From: Burkholderia sp. Bp9142
GTDB lineage: Bacteria; Pseudomonadota; Gammaproteobacteria; Burkholderiales; Burkholderiaceae
DNA length: 64,000 bases
Reading direction: 5' to 3'
Assembly: GCF_003853415.1 (NCBI RefSeq)
Contig: NZ_QTPP01000006.1
Span: 204,415 to 268,414, forward strand
The translations under genes were made by a program, and so were the position numbers. The first letter of the stretch is position 1. Every line of letters begins with the position of its first letter. Below are positions 39,623 through 48,981 of the stretch, one piece after another. The notes beneath the pieces are model-generated. The model made no database searches and was not told where the DNA came from. It was given only the letters and a program-made list of their open reading frames with translations.

Positions 39623-41248
39623 TTACAACTGGTCATCGACCGGCAGCAGCATGAAGATGCCGGTCATCAGGTTGCGCATCAGCCCGGCATGCGGGTCGAC
39701 GTGATAGGTGGTCGGCACGCCGTTGTCCGTGCCGGCCCACTGGAGCTCGGGCGTGCCGCCGCCCGCCGGCGTCGCGAGGCTCACGCGATAGCTTTCGTCA
39801 GGCTGCGTGACGCGCGCGAAGATCGCTGCCGCCTGCTGCGCGATCGCCGGGCTGTGGATCACGAGCGCGAGCTCGGTGTTCAGGTGCGCGGAACGCGGAT
39901 CGAGGTTCAACGAGCCGATCACGAGGATCTTCCGGTCGATCACGTACGCCTTCGCATGCAGGCTCGCCCGTGAGCGCGAGCCGAACAGTCGCGGAGCCGG
40001 CTGCTCCGGCTGCGCCTTGAACTCGTACAGCTCGACGCCGTGCTGCAGCAGCGGCACGCGGTATGGCGCGTAGCCGGCCTGCACGGCAACCGCGTCGGTC
40101 GCGGCAAGCGAATTGGTCAGGATCGCCACGCGCACGCCACGCGCGGTCGTGTCGCCGAGAATCTTCACGCCCGCGTCGTGCGGCACGAAGTACGGCGAGA
40201 ACGCGAGGAATTCGTTCTGCGCGCCGCGCGTCAGCTCGACGAGGCGCTGCATCGGCGGGCTCACGTACGCGTCGGTCGGCCGCGCGACCTTGTCCGGCGC
40301 GTCGACCTTGAATTCGGCCGGCGCCCAGACGAGCCCGAGCTCGTCGCGCGCGATCTGCCGCGCGAGCGGCGTCGCGTTCAGCGGCTTCGCGTTGTACGGG
40401 TCGGCGTTCTTGCGCCAGTGGTCGCGCAGCTCATCACGCATCGCGTCGAGATCCTTCGGATCGAACGTCTGATGATTCAGCACCCGCAGCGGGTAGCTGC
40501 TCGCGCTCGCCCAGTAGTCGTCGAAGCTCTTCGAGATGTCGTTCGTCACGGGGCCGGCCGCGAGCACGTCAAGATCGCGGAACTGCAGCGTCGGGCTCGC
40601 GCTGAAGTATTCGTCGCCGAGATTGCGGCCGCCGACGATCGCGAGCTGGTTGTCCGCGATCATCGCCTTGTTGTGCATCCGGCGCGTAAAGCTGCCGATC
40701 CGCGTGAAGAAGTTGGCCGTGCGCTCGACCATCCTGTACTGCGAAGCGCCGAACGGGTTGAACACGCGGATCTCGATGTTCGGGTGCGTATTCAGCGCGG
40801 CCATCACGCGGTCGATGTCGCGGAAGTTCAGGTCGTCGACCAGCATCCGCACGCGCACGCCGCGATCGGCCGCGTACAGCGCCGCGGCGAGCAGCAGCTT
40901 GCCGGTCGTGTCCTCGGTCGCGATGTAGTACTGCATGTCGAGCGTCTGCGTCGCCGCGCGCGCGAGCGCGATGCGCATCTGCAGCGCGGTCGCGCCGTCG
41001 GGCAGCAGCCGGAAGCCCGACTGGCCGCGATGCGCGGCTTCAGGCGCGACCAGTGCATCGCGCAACGGCGTCGCGGTATCGGCCGGCAACGCGTGCGAGA
41101 CGGGGCGATCGAGCGTGGTGGCGGGCGGATGCGTCGCGCAGGCGGCACCCAGCGACAGCAGCGCGCACACGGCAAGCGCGCGGGCCGGGCGGCCGGCGGC
41201 GCGCCACGACAGCGCGGCCGGCGCGCGCCGGATCAAGGTCGTGAGCAC
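39623..41248 (-). CDS. Phospholipase D-family lipoprotein (cardiolipin synthase-like)
   Basis: A 541-aa protein with two HKD motifs (MHNKAMIADNQ with GGRN; LHAKAYVIDRK with GSLN). The start is taken as GTG at 41248, with GAGGA 7 nt upstream; a TTG twelve codons earlier is less likely. The leader ends in a lipobox LGAAC with Cys at residue 37, so it is probably an outer- or inner-membrane-anchored lipoprotein. It resembles ClsC/YmdC-type enzymes, which make cardiolipin from phosphatidylethanolamine and phosphatidylglycerol, but the lipid anchor makes a periplasmic nuclease or phospholipase role possible. Confidence 0.85.
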   Translation of the reverse strand: MLTTLIRRAPAALSWRAAGRPARALAVCALLSLGAACATHPPATTLDRPVSHALPADTATPLRDALVAPEAAHRGQSGFRLLPDGATALQMRIALARAATQTLDMQYYIATEDTTGKLLLAAALYAADRGVRVRMLVDDLNFRDIDRVMAALNTHPNIEIRVFNPFGASQYRMVERTANFFTRIGSFTRRMHNKAMIADNQLAIVGGRNLGDEYFSASPTLQFRDLDVLAAGPVTNDISKSFDDYWASASSYPLRVLNHQTFDPKDLDAMRDELRDHWRKNADPYNAKPLNATPLARQIARDELGLVWAPAEFKVDAPDKVARPTDAYVSPPMQRLVELTRGAQNEFLAFSPYFVPHDAGVKILGDTTARGVRVAILTNSLAATDAVAVQAGYAPYRVPLLQHGVELYEFKAQPEQPAPRLFGSRSRASLHAKAYVIDRKILVIGSLNLDPRSAHLNTELALVIHSPAIAQQAAAIFARVTQPDESYRVSLATPAGGGTPELQWAGTDNGVPTTYHVDPHAGLMRNLMTGIFMLLPVDDQL

Positions 41249-41458
41249 GAAAGCTTCCTCGACAGGCGGATCAATGGGCCGCAATCGCCGCGGCGCGCGG
41301 CTGACGGGCGGTTCCGGCCGATTCTAGTGGGCGCCCGCCGAACCGGTCAATCGCGCGGCCGGCGCATCCGGCGCCGCGCTGCCGCTGCGCGCGCCGCCCG
41401 CGAAGACCGCCAGGCCCTGCGGCTCGCGACCGGCCGCCGGGCGGCCCTGCGGCGGCCA

Positions 41459-41471
41459 CGGTCCAACCAAT
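41459..41471. promoter_or_regulatory. Possible second LldR-type site at the lldR 3' end
   Basis: On minus the sequence ATTGGTTGGACC (41460-41471) repeats the left part of the main operator, ATTGGTTGGGCC, with one change. It lies just past the regulator's stop codon. It could be a distal operator allowing looping, or chance. Confidence 0.3.
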
Positions 41472-41472
41472 C

Positions 41473-42189
41473 TCACGCTGCATCGCCGCTTCGCTCGAAG
41501 TGGCTTCGCACATAGTCGATATGGGTCTGCATCGCGGTGCGCGCCTCCTCGGGCCGATGCGCGCAGATCGCGTCGCAAACCACCCGGTGCTGCAGCAACA
41601 GCAGCTCAGACGCCTGCTCGTCGTGCGTCGTCATCCCCGCGACGTTGATCGAGATGTGCTCGCGCAGCATCCCGATCACGCTCGTGTGCAGGTGCAGGAA
41701 CATCGTGTTGTGCGACGCGAGCGCGATCGCCTCGTGCAGCTTCGCGTCGGTCGACGCCTCGACGGCCGCATCGTCGTTCGCGTGCGCGGTTTCGAGTTCG
41801 CGCAGCAGCGCGCGGATCCGGCGCCGGTCGTTCGCGTCGGCGCGCAGCGCGGCGAAATATGCGGTCGCGCCTTCGAGCACGCGGCGGAATTCGAGAATGT
41901 CGTCGCGCAGCGCCGGGTGGTCGGCGACCAGCTGGCCCCATGGCGACGCGATGCCGGCGCGCAACTGGTCCGTCACGTACACGCCCGCGCCGCGCCGGCT
42001 CTGCAGCAGCCCGCGCGCGACGAGCCGCTGGGTCGCCTCGCGCACCGTATTGCGCGCGACGCCGTATTGCTGCGCGAGCACGCGCTCGGCCGGCAGCCGC
42101 GCGCCGGCCGGCCAGGTGCCGTCGAGCAGCGCCATCTCGATCTTGCGCATCACCACTTCGGTCCGGCCCCGTGCCGTCATCGCCGCCAT
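41473..42189 (-). CDS. lldR: GntR/FadR-family regulator of lactate utilisation
   Basis: A 238-aa FadR-subfamily GntR regulator. N-terminal winged helix (ARLPAERVLAQQYGVARNTVREATQRL region, residues about 29-60), then an FCD effector domain with metal/ligand histidines (AKLHEAIALASHN, HRVVCDAI). The start at 42189 has GGAGAG 6 nt upstream. It is divergent from lutA-lutC-lutB-lldP, with an LldR-type operator between, so lactate is the likely inducer. The name is by context and family. Confidence 0.85.
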   Translation of the reverse strand: MAAMTARGRTEVVMRKIEMALLDGTWPAGARLPAERVLAQQYGVARNTVREATQRLVARGLLQSRRGAGVYVTDQLRAGIASPWGQLVADHPALRDDILEFRRVLEGATAYFAALRADANDRRRIRALLRELETAHANDDAAVEASTDAKLHEAIALASHNTMFLHLHTSVIGMLREHISINVAGMTTHDEQASELLLLQHRVVCDAICAHRPEEARTAMQTHIDYVRSHFERSGDAA

Positions 42190-42223
42190 CGCCGTCTCTC
42201 CATCCGGAATACCCGTCGCACCG

Positions 42224-42238
42224 ATTGGCCCAACCAAT
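42224..42238. promoter_or_regulatory. LldR-type operator
   Basis: A perfect inverted repeat ATTGG-CCCAA-CCAAT. On minus it reads AATTGGTTGGGCCAAT, close to the AATTGGT-N3-ACCAATT pattern of PdhR/LldR-type FadR-family regulators. It lies 35 nt upstream of lldR and abuts the -35 of the lutA promoter, an ideal position for repression. Confidence 0.7.
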
Positions 42239-42267
42239 TTGAGCTGCGGCGCCGTCGCGGGAATTAT
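42239..42267 (+). promoter_or_regulatory. Promoter of the lut-lldP operon
   Basis: -35 TTGAGC (42239-42244), a 17-bp spacer, and -10 AATTAT (42262-42267); each box matches the sigma-70 consensus at four of six positions. The predicted transcript starts near 42274, about 50 nt before the lutA ATG. The operator touches the -35. Confidence 0.55.
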
Positions 42268-42323
42268 GCAGCGAAATCGTCGTCCCGCATGCGCATGCCG
42301 GGCCGTCGCCCCTGGAGCGAGAC

Positions 42324-43124
42324 ATGAACGAAAGGCACTACCCCACCGCCGCCCCCGCGCACGTCTATCTGTTCGCGACCTGCCTGGTCGACCTGTTCGT
42401 GCCCGAAGCCGGGCTCGACGCGGTCCGCCTGCTGGAACGCGAAGGCCTGACCGTCCACTATCCGCGCGGCCAGAGCTGCTGCGGGCAGCCGGCCTACAGC
42501 AGCGGCAATCCCGACGAAGCACGCCGCGTCGCGGCCGCGCAGCTCGACCTGTTCGCGCAGCCCTGGCCCGTGATCGTGCCGTCCGGCTCGTGCGCGGGCA
42601 TGATCCGGCACCATTGGCCGGCGCTGTTCGCCGACGATCCCGTGCATGGCCCGAAGGCCCGCGCGATCGCGGAGCGCACCTATGAACTTGCCGAATTCCT
42701 CGTCCACGTGCTCGACGTGCGGCTCGACGCCGTCACCGCGAACGCCGGCCCGGACGAGCGCGTGGTGCTGCACACGTCGTGCGCGGCCCGCCGCGAGATG
42801 GGCACCCGCATGCACGGCGTCGCGCTCGTCGACGCGCTGCCGGGCGTCACGCGCATCGACCATGAACGCGAATCGGAATGCTGCGGCTTCGGCGGCACGT
42901 TTTCGCTGAAACATCCGGACATCTCGGGCGCGATGGTGCGCGACAAGGTCGCATCGGCCTGCGCGACGGGCTGCGACCGGCTCGTGTCCGCGGACTGCGG
43001 CTGCCTGCTGAACATCGGTCACGCTGCCGACAAGGCCGGCGCGGCGCTACCCGTCGAGCATCTCGCGAGCTTCCTGTGGCGCCGCACGGCCGATGCCGCG
43101 TCGCTGCGCGGAGACGCGCAATGA
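42324..43124 (+). CDS. lutA: L-lactate utilisation protein LutA (Fe-S, CCG domains)
   Basis: A 266-aa cysteine-rich protein with two CCG domains (GQSCCGQPAY; ESECCGFGGTFSL) that hold a non-cubane or 4Fe-4S cluster. It is a subunit of the LutABC complex that oxidises L-lactate to pyruvate. Its stop overlaps the lutC start (ATGA). Confidence 0.93.
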   Translation: MNERHYPTAAPAHVYLFATCLVDLFVPEAGLDAVRLLEREGLTVHYPRGQSCCGQPAYSSGNPDEARRVAAAQLDLFAQPWPVIVPSGSCAGMIRHHWPALFADDPVHGPKARAIAERTYELAEFLVHVLDVRLDAVTANAGPDERVVLHTSCAARREMGTRMHGVALVDALPGVTRIDHERESECCGFGGTFSLKHPDISGAMVRDKVASACATGCDRLVSADCGCLLNIGHAADKAGAALPVEHLASFLWRRTADAASLRGDAQ

Positions 43125-43834
43125 GCGCGCGCGACGCAATCCTCGCGCGCCTGCGCACCGCCGCGCCCGGCGTCGCCGCGCACGCCGCGCCCGCACTCGA
43201 TACGCGCATCGACGCGCATTACGCGGCGCGGCGTGAGCCGGTCGCCACCGATCCTCACGCGCTCGCGCAGACGATGCAGGCCGCGCTCGCCGCGTCGCAC
43301 GCCGAAGTCTGGTGCGCCACCGCCGATGCATGGCCCGCACAGCTTGCCGCGCGCCTGGCCGACGCCGGCGTGCGCCGGGTGCTGCTCGACCCGGCCCGCC
43401 CCGAAGCCGCGGCGCTCGCGCGCGCGCTGCCCGGCGCGGTCGCGCCGGTGCCGTTCGACCGGCCGATCGACGCATGGAAAGCCGAGCTGTTCGACACGAT
43501 CGATGCGGGCTTCACCGTCGCGCGCTCGGGCATCGCGGCGACCGGCACCGTCGTGCTCGCGCCCGATGCCGGCACGCCACGCACGGTGTCGCTGGTGCCG
43601 CCGCTGCACGTCGCGCTCGTTCATGCGAACACGCTGCATCCGGACCTTCACGCGGCCGTGCACGCGGAGCGCTGGCACGCCGGCATGCCGACCAACGTCG
43701 TGCTGGTGTCGGGCCCGTCGAAGACGTCGGATATCCAGCAGACCCTCGCGTACGGCGCCCACGGCCCGCGCAACCTCTGGGTCGTGATCGTCACCGAACC
43801 GACCGCAACCGCTTGCCAGGACCTGCCGCAATGA
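43121..43834 (+). CDS. lutC: L-lactate utilisation protein LutC (LUD domain)
   Basis: A 237-aa LUD-domain protein, third component of LutABC. SGIAATGTVVLAPDAG and HVALVHANTLHPDL are LUD landmarks. The start was set by the ATGA overlap with lutA; its own stop overlaps the next start. Gene order here is A-C-B rather than the Bacillus A-B-C. Confidence 0.93.
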   Translation: MSARDAILARLRTAAPGVAAHAAPALDTRIDAHYAARREPVATDPHALAQTMQAALAASHAEVWCATADAWPAQLAARLADAGVRRVLLDPARPEAAALARALPGAVAPVPFDRPIDAWKAELFDTIDAGFTVARSGIAATGTVVLAPDAGTPRTVSLVPPLHVALVHANTLHPDLHAAVHAERWHAGMPTNVVLVSGPSKTSDIQQTLAYGAHGPRNLWVVIVTEPTATACQDLPQ

Positions 43835-45276
43835 GCGACCAGCCACTGCAATTCGTCGCCCCCGGCGACTTCAAGGCCCGCGCGCGCGCCGCGCTCGACG
43901 ATCCCGCGCTGCGCCGGAGCTTTCGCGGCGCGATGGACTTCCTGCAGGGCAAGCGCGCGACCCAGTTCCCCGACGATACCGAGCTGCAGCAGCTGCGCGA
44001 TCTCGGCGAAGCCGTGCGGCGGCACGCGCTCGCGCAACTGCCCGCGCTGCTCGTGCGGCTGGAGGCAAAGCTCACCGCGGCCGGCGTGCACGTGCACTGG
44101 GCCGAGACGGCCGCCGACGCGAACGCGATCGTGCTCGGCATCGCGCAGGCGAACAAGGCGCGCCGCGTGATCAAGGGCAAGTCGATGGCGAGCGAGGAAA
44201 TCGAGCTGAACCATTACCTCGCGGATCACGGCGTCGACTGCATCGAGTCCGACATGGGCGAGTTCATCGTGCAGCTCGCGGGCGAGAAGCCGTCGCACAT
44301 CGTGATGCCGGCGATCCACAAGACGCGCGGCGACATCGCCGCACTCTTCGAGGAGCACATCCCCGGCACGCGCTACACGGAGGACGTCGACGAGCTGATC
44401 CAGACCGGCCGGCGCGCGCTGCGCCGCGCGTTCGCGCAAGCCGACATCGGCCTGTCCGGCGTGAACTTCGCAGCGGCCGACACGGGCACGCTGTGGCTCG
44501 TCGAGAACGAGGGCAACGGCCGGCTGTCGACCACCGTACCCGACACGCACGTCGCGATCATGGGCATCGAGAAGGTCGTCGAGAAGCTCGAGCACATCGT
44601 GCCGCTGTCGAGCCTCCTGACGCGTTCGGCCACCGGCCAGGCGATCACGACCTACTTCAACCTGATCTCGGGCCCGCGCCGCGACGGCGAGCGCGACGGC
44701 CCGCGCGAGCTGCATCTCGTGCTGCTCGACAACGGCCGCACGCAGGCCTATGCGGACGAGCAGCTGCGCGCGACGCTGCAATGCATCCGCTGCGGCGCGT
44801 GCATGAACCACTGCCCCGTCTATACGCGCATCGGCGGCCACGCATACGGCACGACCTATCCCGGCCCGATCGGCAAGATCATCTCGCCGCACCTGCTCGG
44901 CCTCGACGCGACGGCCGACCTGCCGACCGCGTCGACGCTGTGCGGCGCCTGCGGCGAGGTGTGCCCCGTGCGAATTCCGATCCCGCAACTGCTCGTGCGG
45001 CTGCGCACCGAGGCGAACCGCAAGCCCGACGAAGCCGTCGCGCATCCGCTGCGCGGCCAGGGCGCGAACTACAACCGCGCGGAAGACCTCGTGTGGCGCT
45101 TCTGGTCGGGCGCATTCGCGCATCCGCGCGCCTATCGCGCGTTCCGCTGGACCGCGACGCGGCTGCGCGCGCTGACGCCGGCGAAGCAGATGGGCTGGAC
45201 GCAGCACCGCACACCGCTCGAACCGGCGCCGCGCAGCCTGTCCGACCTGCTGCGCGCACGCGGCCAGCCCGAATAG
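43831..45276 (+). CDS. lutB: L-lactate utilisation iron-sulfur protein LutB
   Basis: A 481-aa protein with an N-terminal LUD-like domain (KARRVIKGKSMASEEIELN; GVNFAAADTGTLWLVENEGN) and two 4Fe-4S clusters (CIRCGACMNHCPVY and CGACGEVCPVRIP). It carries electrons within LutABC. The start overlaps lutC by 4 nt. lldP follows after about 50 nt. Confidence 0.94.
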   Translation: MSDQPLQFVAPGDFKARARAALDDPALRRSFRGAMDFLQGKRATQFPDDTELQQLRDLGEAVRRHALAQLPALLVRLEAKLTAAGVHVHWAETAADANAIVLGIAQANKARRVIKGKSMASEEIELNHYLADHGVDCIESDMGEFIVQLAGEKPSHIVMPAIHKTRGDIAALFEEHIPGTRYTEDVDELIQTGRRALRRAFAQADIGLSGVNFAAADTGTLWLVENEGNGRLSTTVPDTHVAIMGIEKVVEKLEHIVPLSSLLTRSATGQAITTYFNLISGPRRDGERDGPRELHLVLLDNGRTQAYADEQLRATLQCIRCGACMNHCPVYTRIGGHAYGTTYPGPIGKIISPHLLGLDATADLPTASTLCGACGEVCPVRIPIPQLLVRLRTEANRKPDEAVAHPLRGQGANYNRAEDLVWRFWSGAFAHPRAYRAFRWTATRLRALTPAKQMGWTQHRTPLEPAPRSLSDLLRARGQPE

Positions 45277-45327
45277 ACCACCTCGCTTTAAAACCCGTAC
45301 CGATAGAAATCCATGGAGGAGACACCC

Positions 45328-47028
45328 ATGCAGGTTTGGCATCAGATCTACACGCCGCTCGGCAGCCTCGGGCTGTCGGCGCTCGTCGCCGCAATTCCGA
45401 TCATCTTCTTTTTCATCGCGCTCGCCGCCCTGCGGATGAAGGGGCACGTCGCGGCCGCGATCACGCTGCTGCTGGCGCTCGGCGTCGCGATCCTCGCGTA
45501 CGGGATGCCCGTGCCGCAAGCGCTCGCGGCGGCCGGCTTCGGCTTCGCATACGGCCTGTGGCCGATCGCGTGGATCATCGTCGCGGCCGTGTTCCTGTAC
45601 AAGATCGTCGTGAAGACCGGCCAGTTCGACATCATCCGCGCATCGGTGCTGGCCATCACCGACGACCAGCGGCTGCAGATGCTGCTGATCGGCTTCTCGT
45701 TCGGCGCATTCCTCGAAGGCGCCGCCGGCTTCGGCGCGCCTGTCGCGATCACGGCCGCGCTACTCGTCGGCCTCGGCTTCAAGCCGCTGCACGCGGCCGG
45801 ACTGTGTCTGATTGCAAACACCGCGCCGGTCGCGTTCGGTGCGATGGGCATCCCGATCATCGTCGCCGGGCAGGTGACGGGCATCGACGCGTTCCACATC
45901 GGCGCGATGGCCGGCCGCCAGTTGCCGCTGCTGTCGCTCGCGGTGCCGTTCTGGCTCGTGTTCATGATGGACGGGCTGCGCGGCGTGCGGCAGACCTGGC
46001 CGGCCGCGCTCGTCGCCGGCGGCAGCTTCGCGATCACGCAGTACTTCACGTCGAACCATATCGGGCCCGAGCTGCCGGACATCACGTCGTCGCTCGTGAG
46101 CCTCGTGTCGCTTGCCGCGTTCCTGAAGGTCTGGCAGCCGAGCAGCGCGAAGCAGGCGGCAGGCGGCCTCGTCGCGTCCGGCGGCGGTGCGGCGCTCGCG
46201 GGGTTCTGCGCGGGCGGCAACGGGTCGGCCACGAGCCGCCAGGCGTCGCCGTACACGCTCGCGCAGACCGTGCGCGCGTGGTCGCCGTTCCTGATCCTGA
46301 CGGCCGTCGTCACGGTGTGGAGCATCGCGCCGTTCAAGGCGCTGTTCGCCGCGCACGGCGCGCTCGCGTCGACCGTCCTGAAGTTCCATGTGGCCGGGCT
46401 CGACCAGCTCGTCGTGAAGACCGCGCCGATCGCCGCGACGCCGAAGGCACTCGAAGCGGTGCTCAAGATCGACCTCGTGTCGGCGGTGGGCAGCGCGATC
46501 CTCGTGACCGCGCTGATCTCGATGGCGCTGCTGCGGATGAAGCCGCGCGACGCGCTCGTCACGTTCGGCGAAACGCTGAAGGAACTCACGCGCCCGATCC
46601 TGTCGATCGGCCTCGTGCTCGCATTCGCGTTCGTCGCGAACTACTCGGGGATGTCGTCGACGCTCGCGCTGATGCTGGCCGCGACCGGCGCCGCGTTCCC
46701 GTTCTTCTCGCCGTTCCTCGGCTGGCTCGGCGTGTTCCTGACCGGCTCGGACACGTCGTCGAACGCGCTGTTCTGCTCGCTGCAGCAAGCGACCGCGCAC
46801 CAGCTCGGCGTGCCCGAGACACTCGCGGTCGCCGCGAACACCACCGGCGGCGTGACCGCGAAGATGATCTCGCCGCAGTCGATCGCCGTGGCATGCGCGG
46901 CGACCGGCCTCGTCGGCAAGGAGTCTGAATTGTTCCGCTTCACGGTACGCCACAGCCTGCTGTTCGCGGTGGTCGTCGGCCTGATCACGCTCGTGCAGGC
47001 CTACGTGCTGCCGGGGATGGTGCCGTAA
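45328..47028 (+). CDS. lldP: L-lactate permease
   Basis: A 566-aa multi-pass transporter of the LctP family that imports L-lactate with protons. [20 protein letters not shown] and [14 protein letters not shown] are family signatures. The start at 45328 has GGAGGAG shortly upstream, preferred over an ATG five codons earlier that contains this site. It closes the lut operon; a terminator follows. Confidence 0.95.
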   Translation: MQVWHQIYTPLGSLGLSALVAAIPIIFFFIALAALRMKGHVAAAITLLLALGVAILAYGMPVPQALAAAGFGFAYGLWPIAWIIVAAVFLYKIVVKTGQFDIIRASVLAITDDQRLQMLLIGFSFGAFLEGAAGFGAPVAITAALLVGLGFKPLHAAGLCLIANTAPVAFGAMGIPIIVAGQVTGIDAFHIGAMAGRQLPLLSLAVPFWLVFMMDGLRGVRQTWPAALVAGGSFAITQYFTSNHIGPELPDITSSLVSLVSLAAFLKVWQPSSAKQAAGGLVASGGGAALAGFCAGGNGSATSRQASPYTLAQTVRAWSPFLILTAVVTVWSIAPFKALFAAHGALASTVLKFHVAGLDQLVVKTAPIAATPKALEAVLKIDLVSAVGSAILVTALISMALLRMKPRDALVTFGETLKELTRPILSIGLVLAFAFVANYSGMSSTLALMLAATGAAFPFFSPFLGWLGVFLTGSDTSSNALFCSLQQATAHQLGVPETLAVAANTTGGVTAKMISPQSIAVACAATGLVGKESELFRFTVRHSLLFAVVVGLITLVQAYVLPGMVP

Positions 47029-47062
47029 GCGGCGCGGCCGTTTTTCCTGCTCGCGAAAAACA

Positions 47063-47094
47063 AAAACCCCGCGCTCGAAAGAGCGCGGGGTTTT
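47063..47094. terminator. Bidirectional terminator between lldP and the M48 protease
   Basis: A 14-bp perfect stem (arm AAAACCCCGCGCTC) with a GAAA tetraloop; A-run on one foot and T-run on the other, so it can end both convergent transcripts. Confidence 0.93.
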
Positions 47095-47137
47095 CTTCGT
47101 CCCGGGCGCCGGACGAATCCGGCGCCTCGAGCCTCGA

Positions 47138-47899
47138 TCAGCTGCCCTTCGCGATGCGATCCTGGATGTGCTGCGCACGGCTCGCCGAGGACGGGTGCGA
47201 GCTCATCATCGAGCTCTTGCCGCCGTCGAGCTGCGCGAGCTTCTGGAACGCGGTGACGAGGCCCTTCTGGCTCATGCTCTTCTGCTTCATCAGGTCGAAC
47301 GAGTAGTCGTCGGCCGCGCTTTCCTGCGTCTGCGAGAACTGCGCGTTGATGAACTTCTCGGTGATGTCGCCGAGTTGCGAGCTCGTCAGGGCCGCGACGC
47401 CCGGCGATGCCGCGCCGGCCGCGCTGCGCGCCGCGCTGACCGCGTAGGCGGTCTGCATCGCCTTCTTCGAGTGACCCAGCGCGACGTGGCCCATTTCATG
47501 ACCGATCACGCCGCGCAGTTCGTCGTCGTTCATCATGTCCATCAGGCCGCTGTATACGCGCACGCAGCCGTTGCCCATCGCCCACGCGTTGACGTCCTTG
47601 GTCATGTAGACCTTGTAGTTGATCTTCTGGCCGTTCAGCGTCATGTCGCCAAAGCCCTTCATCACCTTCGTCAGGCGCTTCGCGTACGCGCTGTTCGGCG
47701 CGGCGATCTTCGATTCGGCGTCGCTCGCCTTGCACGAGTCGTTCGACAGTGCCGCGATGTCGCTGTCCGACAGCGTCGCCGCCTTGACCAGGTTGGTCCC
47801 CGCCGACGTCAGGCTGTTTGCGTCGAGACTCTGCACGCCGCCGCATGCGCTCAACAGGAACGCCATGCCACACGCTGCCGCCGCTTTCTTGATATGCAT
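47138..47899 (-). CDS. M48-family zinc metalloprotease lipoprotein
   Basis: A 253-aa lipoprotein. The lipobox LLSAC places the acylated Cys at residue 19. The zinc motif HEMGH with a following HVALGH and the third ligand in TQESAADDYS define the M48 (LoiP/BepA-like) family. It probably works in outer-membrane quality control in the periplasm. It stands alone, convergent with lldP. Confidence 0.9.
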   Translation of the reverse strand: MHIKKAAAACGMAFLLSACGGVQSLDANSLTSAGTNLVKAATLSDSDIAALSNDSCKASDAESKIAAPNSAYAKRLTKVMKGFGDMTLNGQKINYKVYMTKDVNAWAMGNGCVRVYSGLMDMMNDDELRGVIGHEMGHVALGHSKKAMQTAYAVSAARSAAGAASPGVAALTSSQLGDITEKFINAQFSQTQESAADDYSFDLMKQKSMSQKGLVTAFQKLAQLDGGKSSMMSSHPSSASRAQHIQDRIAKGS

Positions 47900-48049
47900 C
47901 CCGGATCCCTCGGTAGTTAGTATTGGGAGCGGCGATTTTGCATAATCCGGCAGAAAATTACCAGATGTTTACATCGAATGACAGCTTGATTACCGCGCCA
48001 TTCGAAATGAACGATGCGATTGTTCAGCAAACTGACGACAAACAGGCCG

Positions 48050-48856
48050 TCAATCGCCGCGGCCGGGCGACCGGCCGAACGCGGAACGCGACCGGCGCGT
48101 CAGCCGCCGCGCGACCAGCATCGGCAGGCGCACCACGAAGCCGGCGAACAGCCGCAGGTGCATCCACGCGAGCAGCGCGTTGTCGCGGCCATAGTGGAAA
48201 TGCGACACGCCGCCCTCGTGCGCGCCGAAGTAGCGCACCGGCGCTTCGATCCGGATCGGCCGCACGCCGGCCCAGCACAGCCGCACGGCCGCTTCCGGAT
48301 CGAAGTCGAAGCCGCGCATCCACGGCTGCCGATGCATGATCGCCGCGAGCGGCGCGACCGGATACACGCGAAAGCCGTACAGTGAATCGCCGATCCCGGC
48401 CCACAGCGTCTCGAGGTCGGCCCATCCGTTCGACAGCCGCCGGCCCTGCACGCGCAGCTGCGGCGCGCTCGCGTCGAACTTCGGCAGACCCAGCACCATC
48501 GCGTCCGGGCTCGCCTGCGAGGCGGCCATGAATTCGGGAATCAGGTCGGCCGGATGCTGGCCGTCGGAATCCATCGTCAGCACGTGCGTGAAGCCGCTCG
48601 CGGCCGCCGCGTCGAGGCCGGCCAGCACCGCGGCGCCCTTGCCGCGGTTCTCCGGCAGCACGATCACGCGCAGCCCCGGATCGCGCTCGGCCATCGCCTG
48701 CAGCCGCTCGGCGCTGCCGTCGGTGCTGCCGTCGACGATGACCCACACCGGATTCCACTGCGCGCGGGCGTTGCGCACGGTCGTGTCGACCTTGACGCCC
48801 GGGTTGTAGCTCGGAATCAGCACGAGATGGGTGGACGAGGCGTGCGGCTTGGACAT
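48050..48856 (-). CDS. Glycosyltransferase family 2 of the aryl-polyene locus
   Basis: A 268-aa GT2 enzyme. VIVDGSTDGS and the DxD-type motif MDSDGQHP mark the nucleotide-sugar site, and ENRGKGAAVLAGL is typical of dolichol-phosphate-mannose-synthase-like members. A C-terminal basic, hydrophobic stretch suggests membrane association. It is last in the minus-strand arm, 125 nt after the chorismatase. In aryl-polyene clusters such enzymes are thought to attach a sugar or lipid headgroup; the donor is unknown. Confidence 0.87.
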   Translation of the reverse strand: MSKPHASSTHLVLIPSYNPGVKVDTTVRNARAQWNPVWVIVDGSTDGSAERLQAMAERDPGLRVIVLPENRGKGAAVLAGLDAAAASGFTHVLTMDSDGQHPADLIPEFMAASQASPDAMVLGLPKFDASAPQLRVQGRRLSNGWADLETLWAGIGDSLYGFRVYPVAPLAAIMHRQPWMRGFDFDPEAAVRLCWAGVRPIRIEAPVRYFGAHEGGVSHFHYGRDNALLAWMHLRLFAGFVVRLPMLVARRLTRRSRSAFGRSPGRGD

Positions 48857-48981
48857 GGGAACGGCCGATTGCGAAGACGATGATCCTGACAAAAGTTTAT
48901 GACCTGCGGGCGACCGCCGACAGGCTTCGTCGACACCGCCCGCATGCGGCGCCGGTTCGCGCAGCGACAGGCCCGCGCGCT

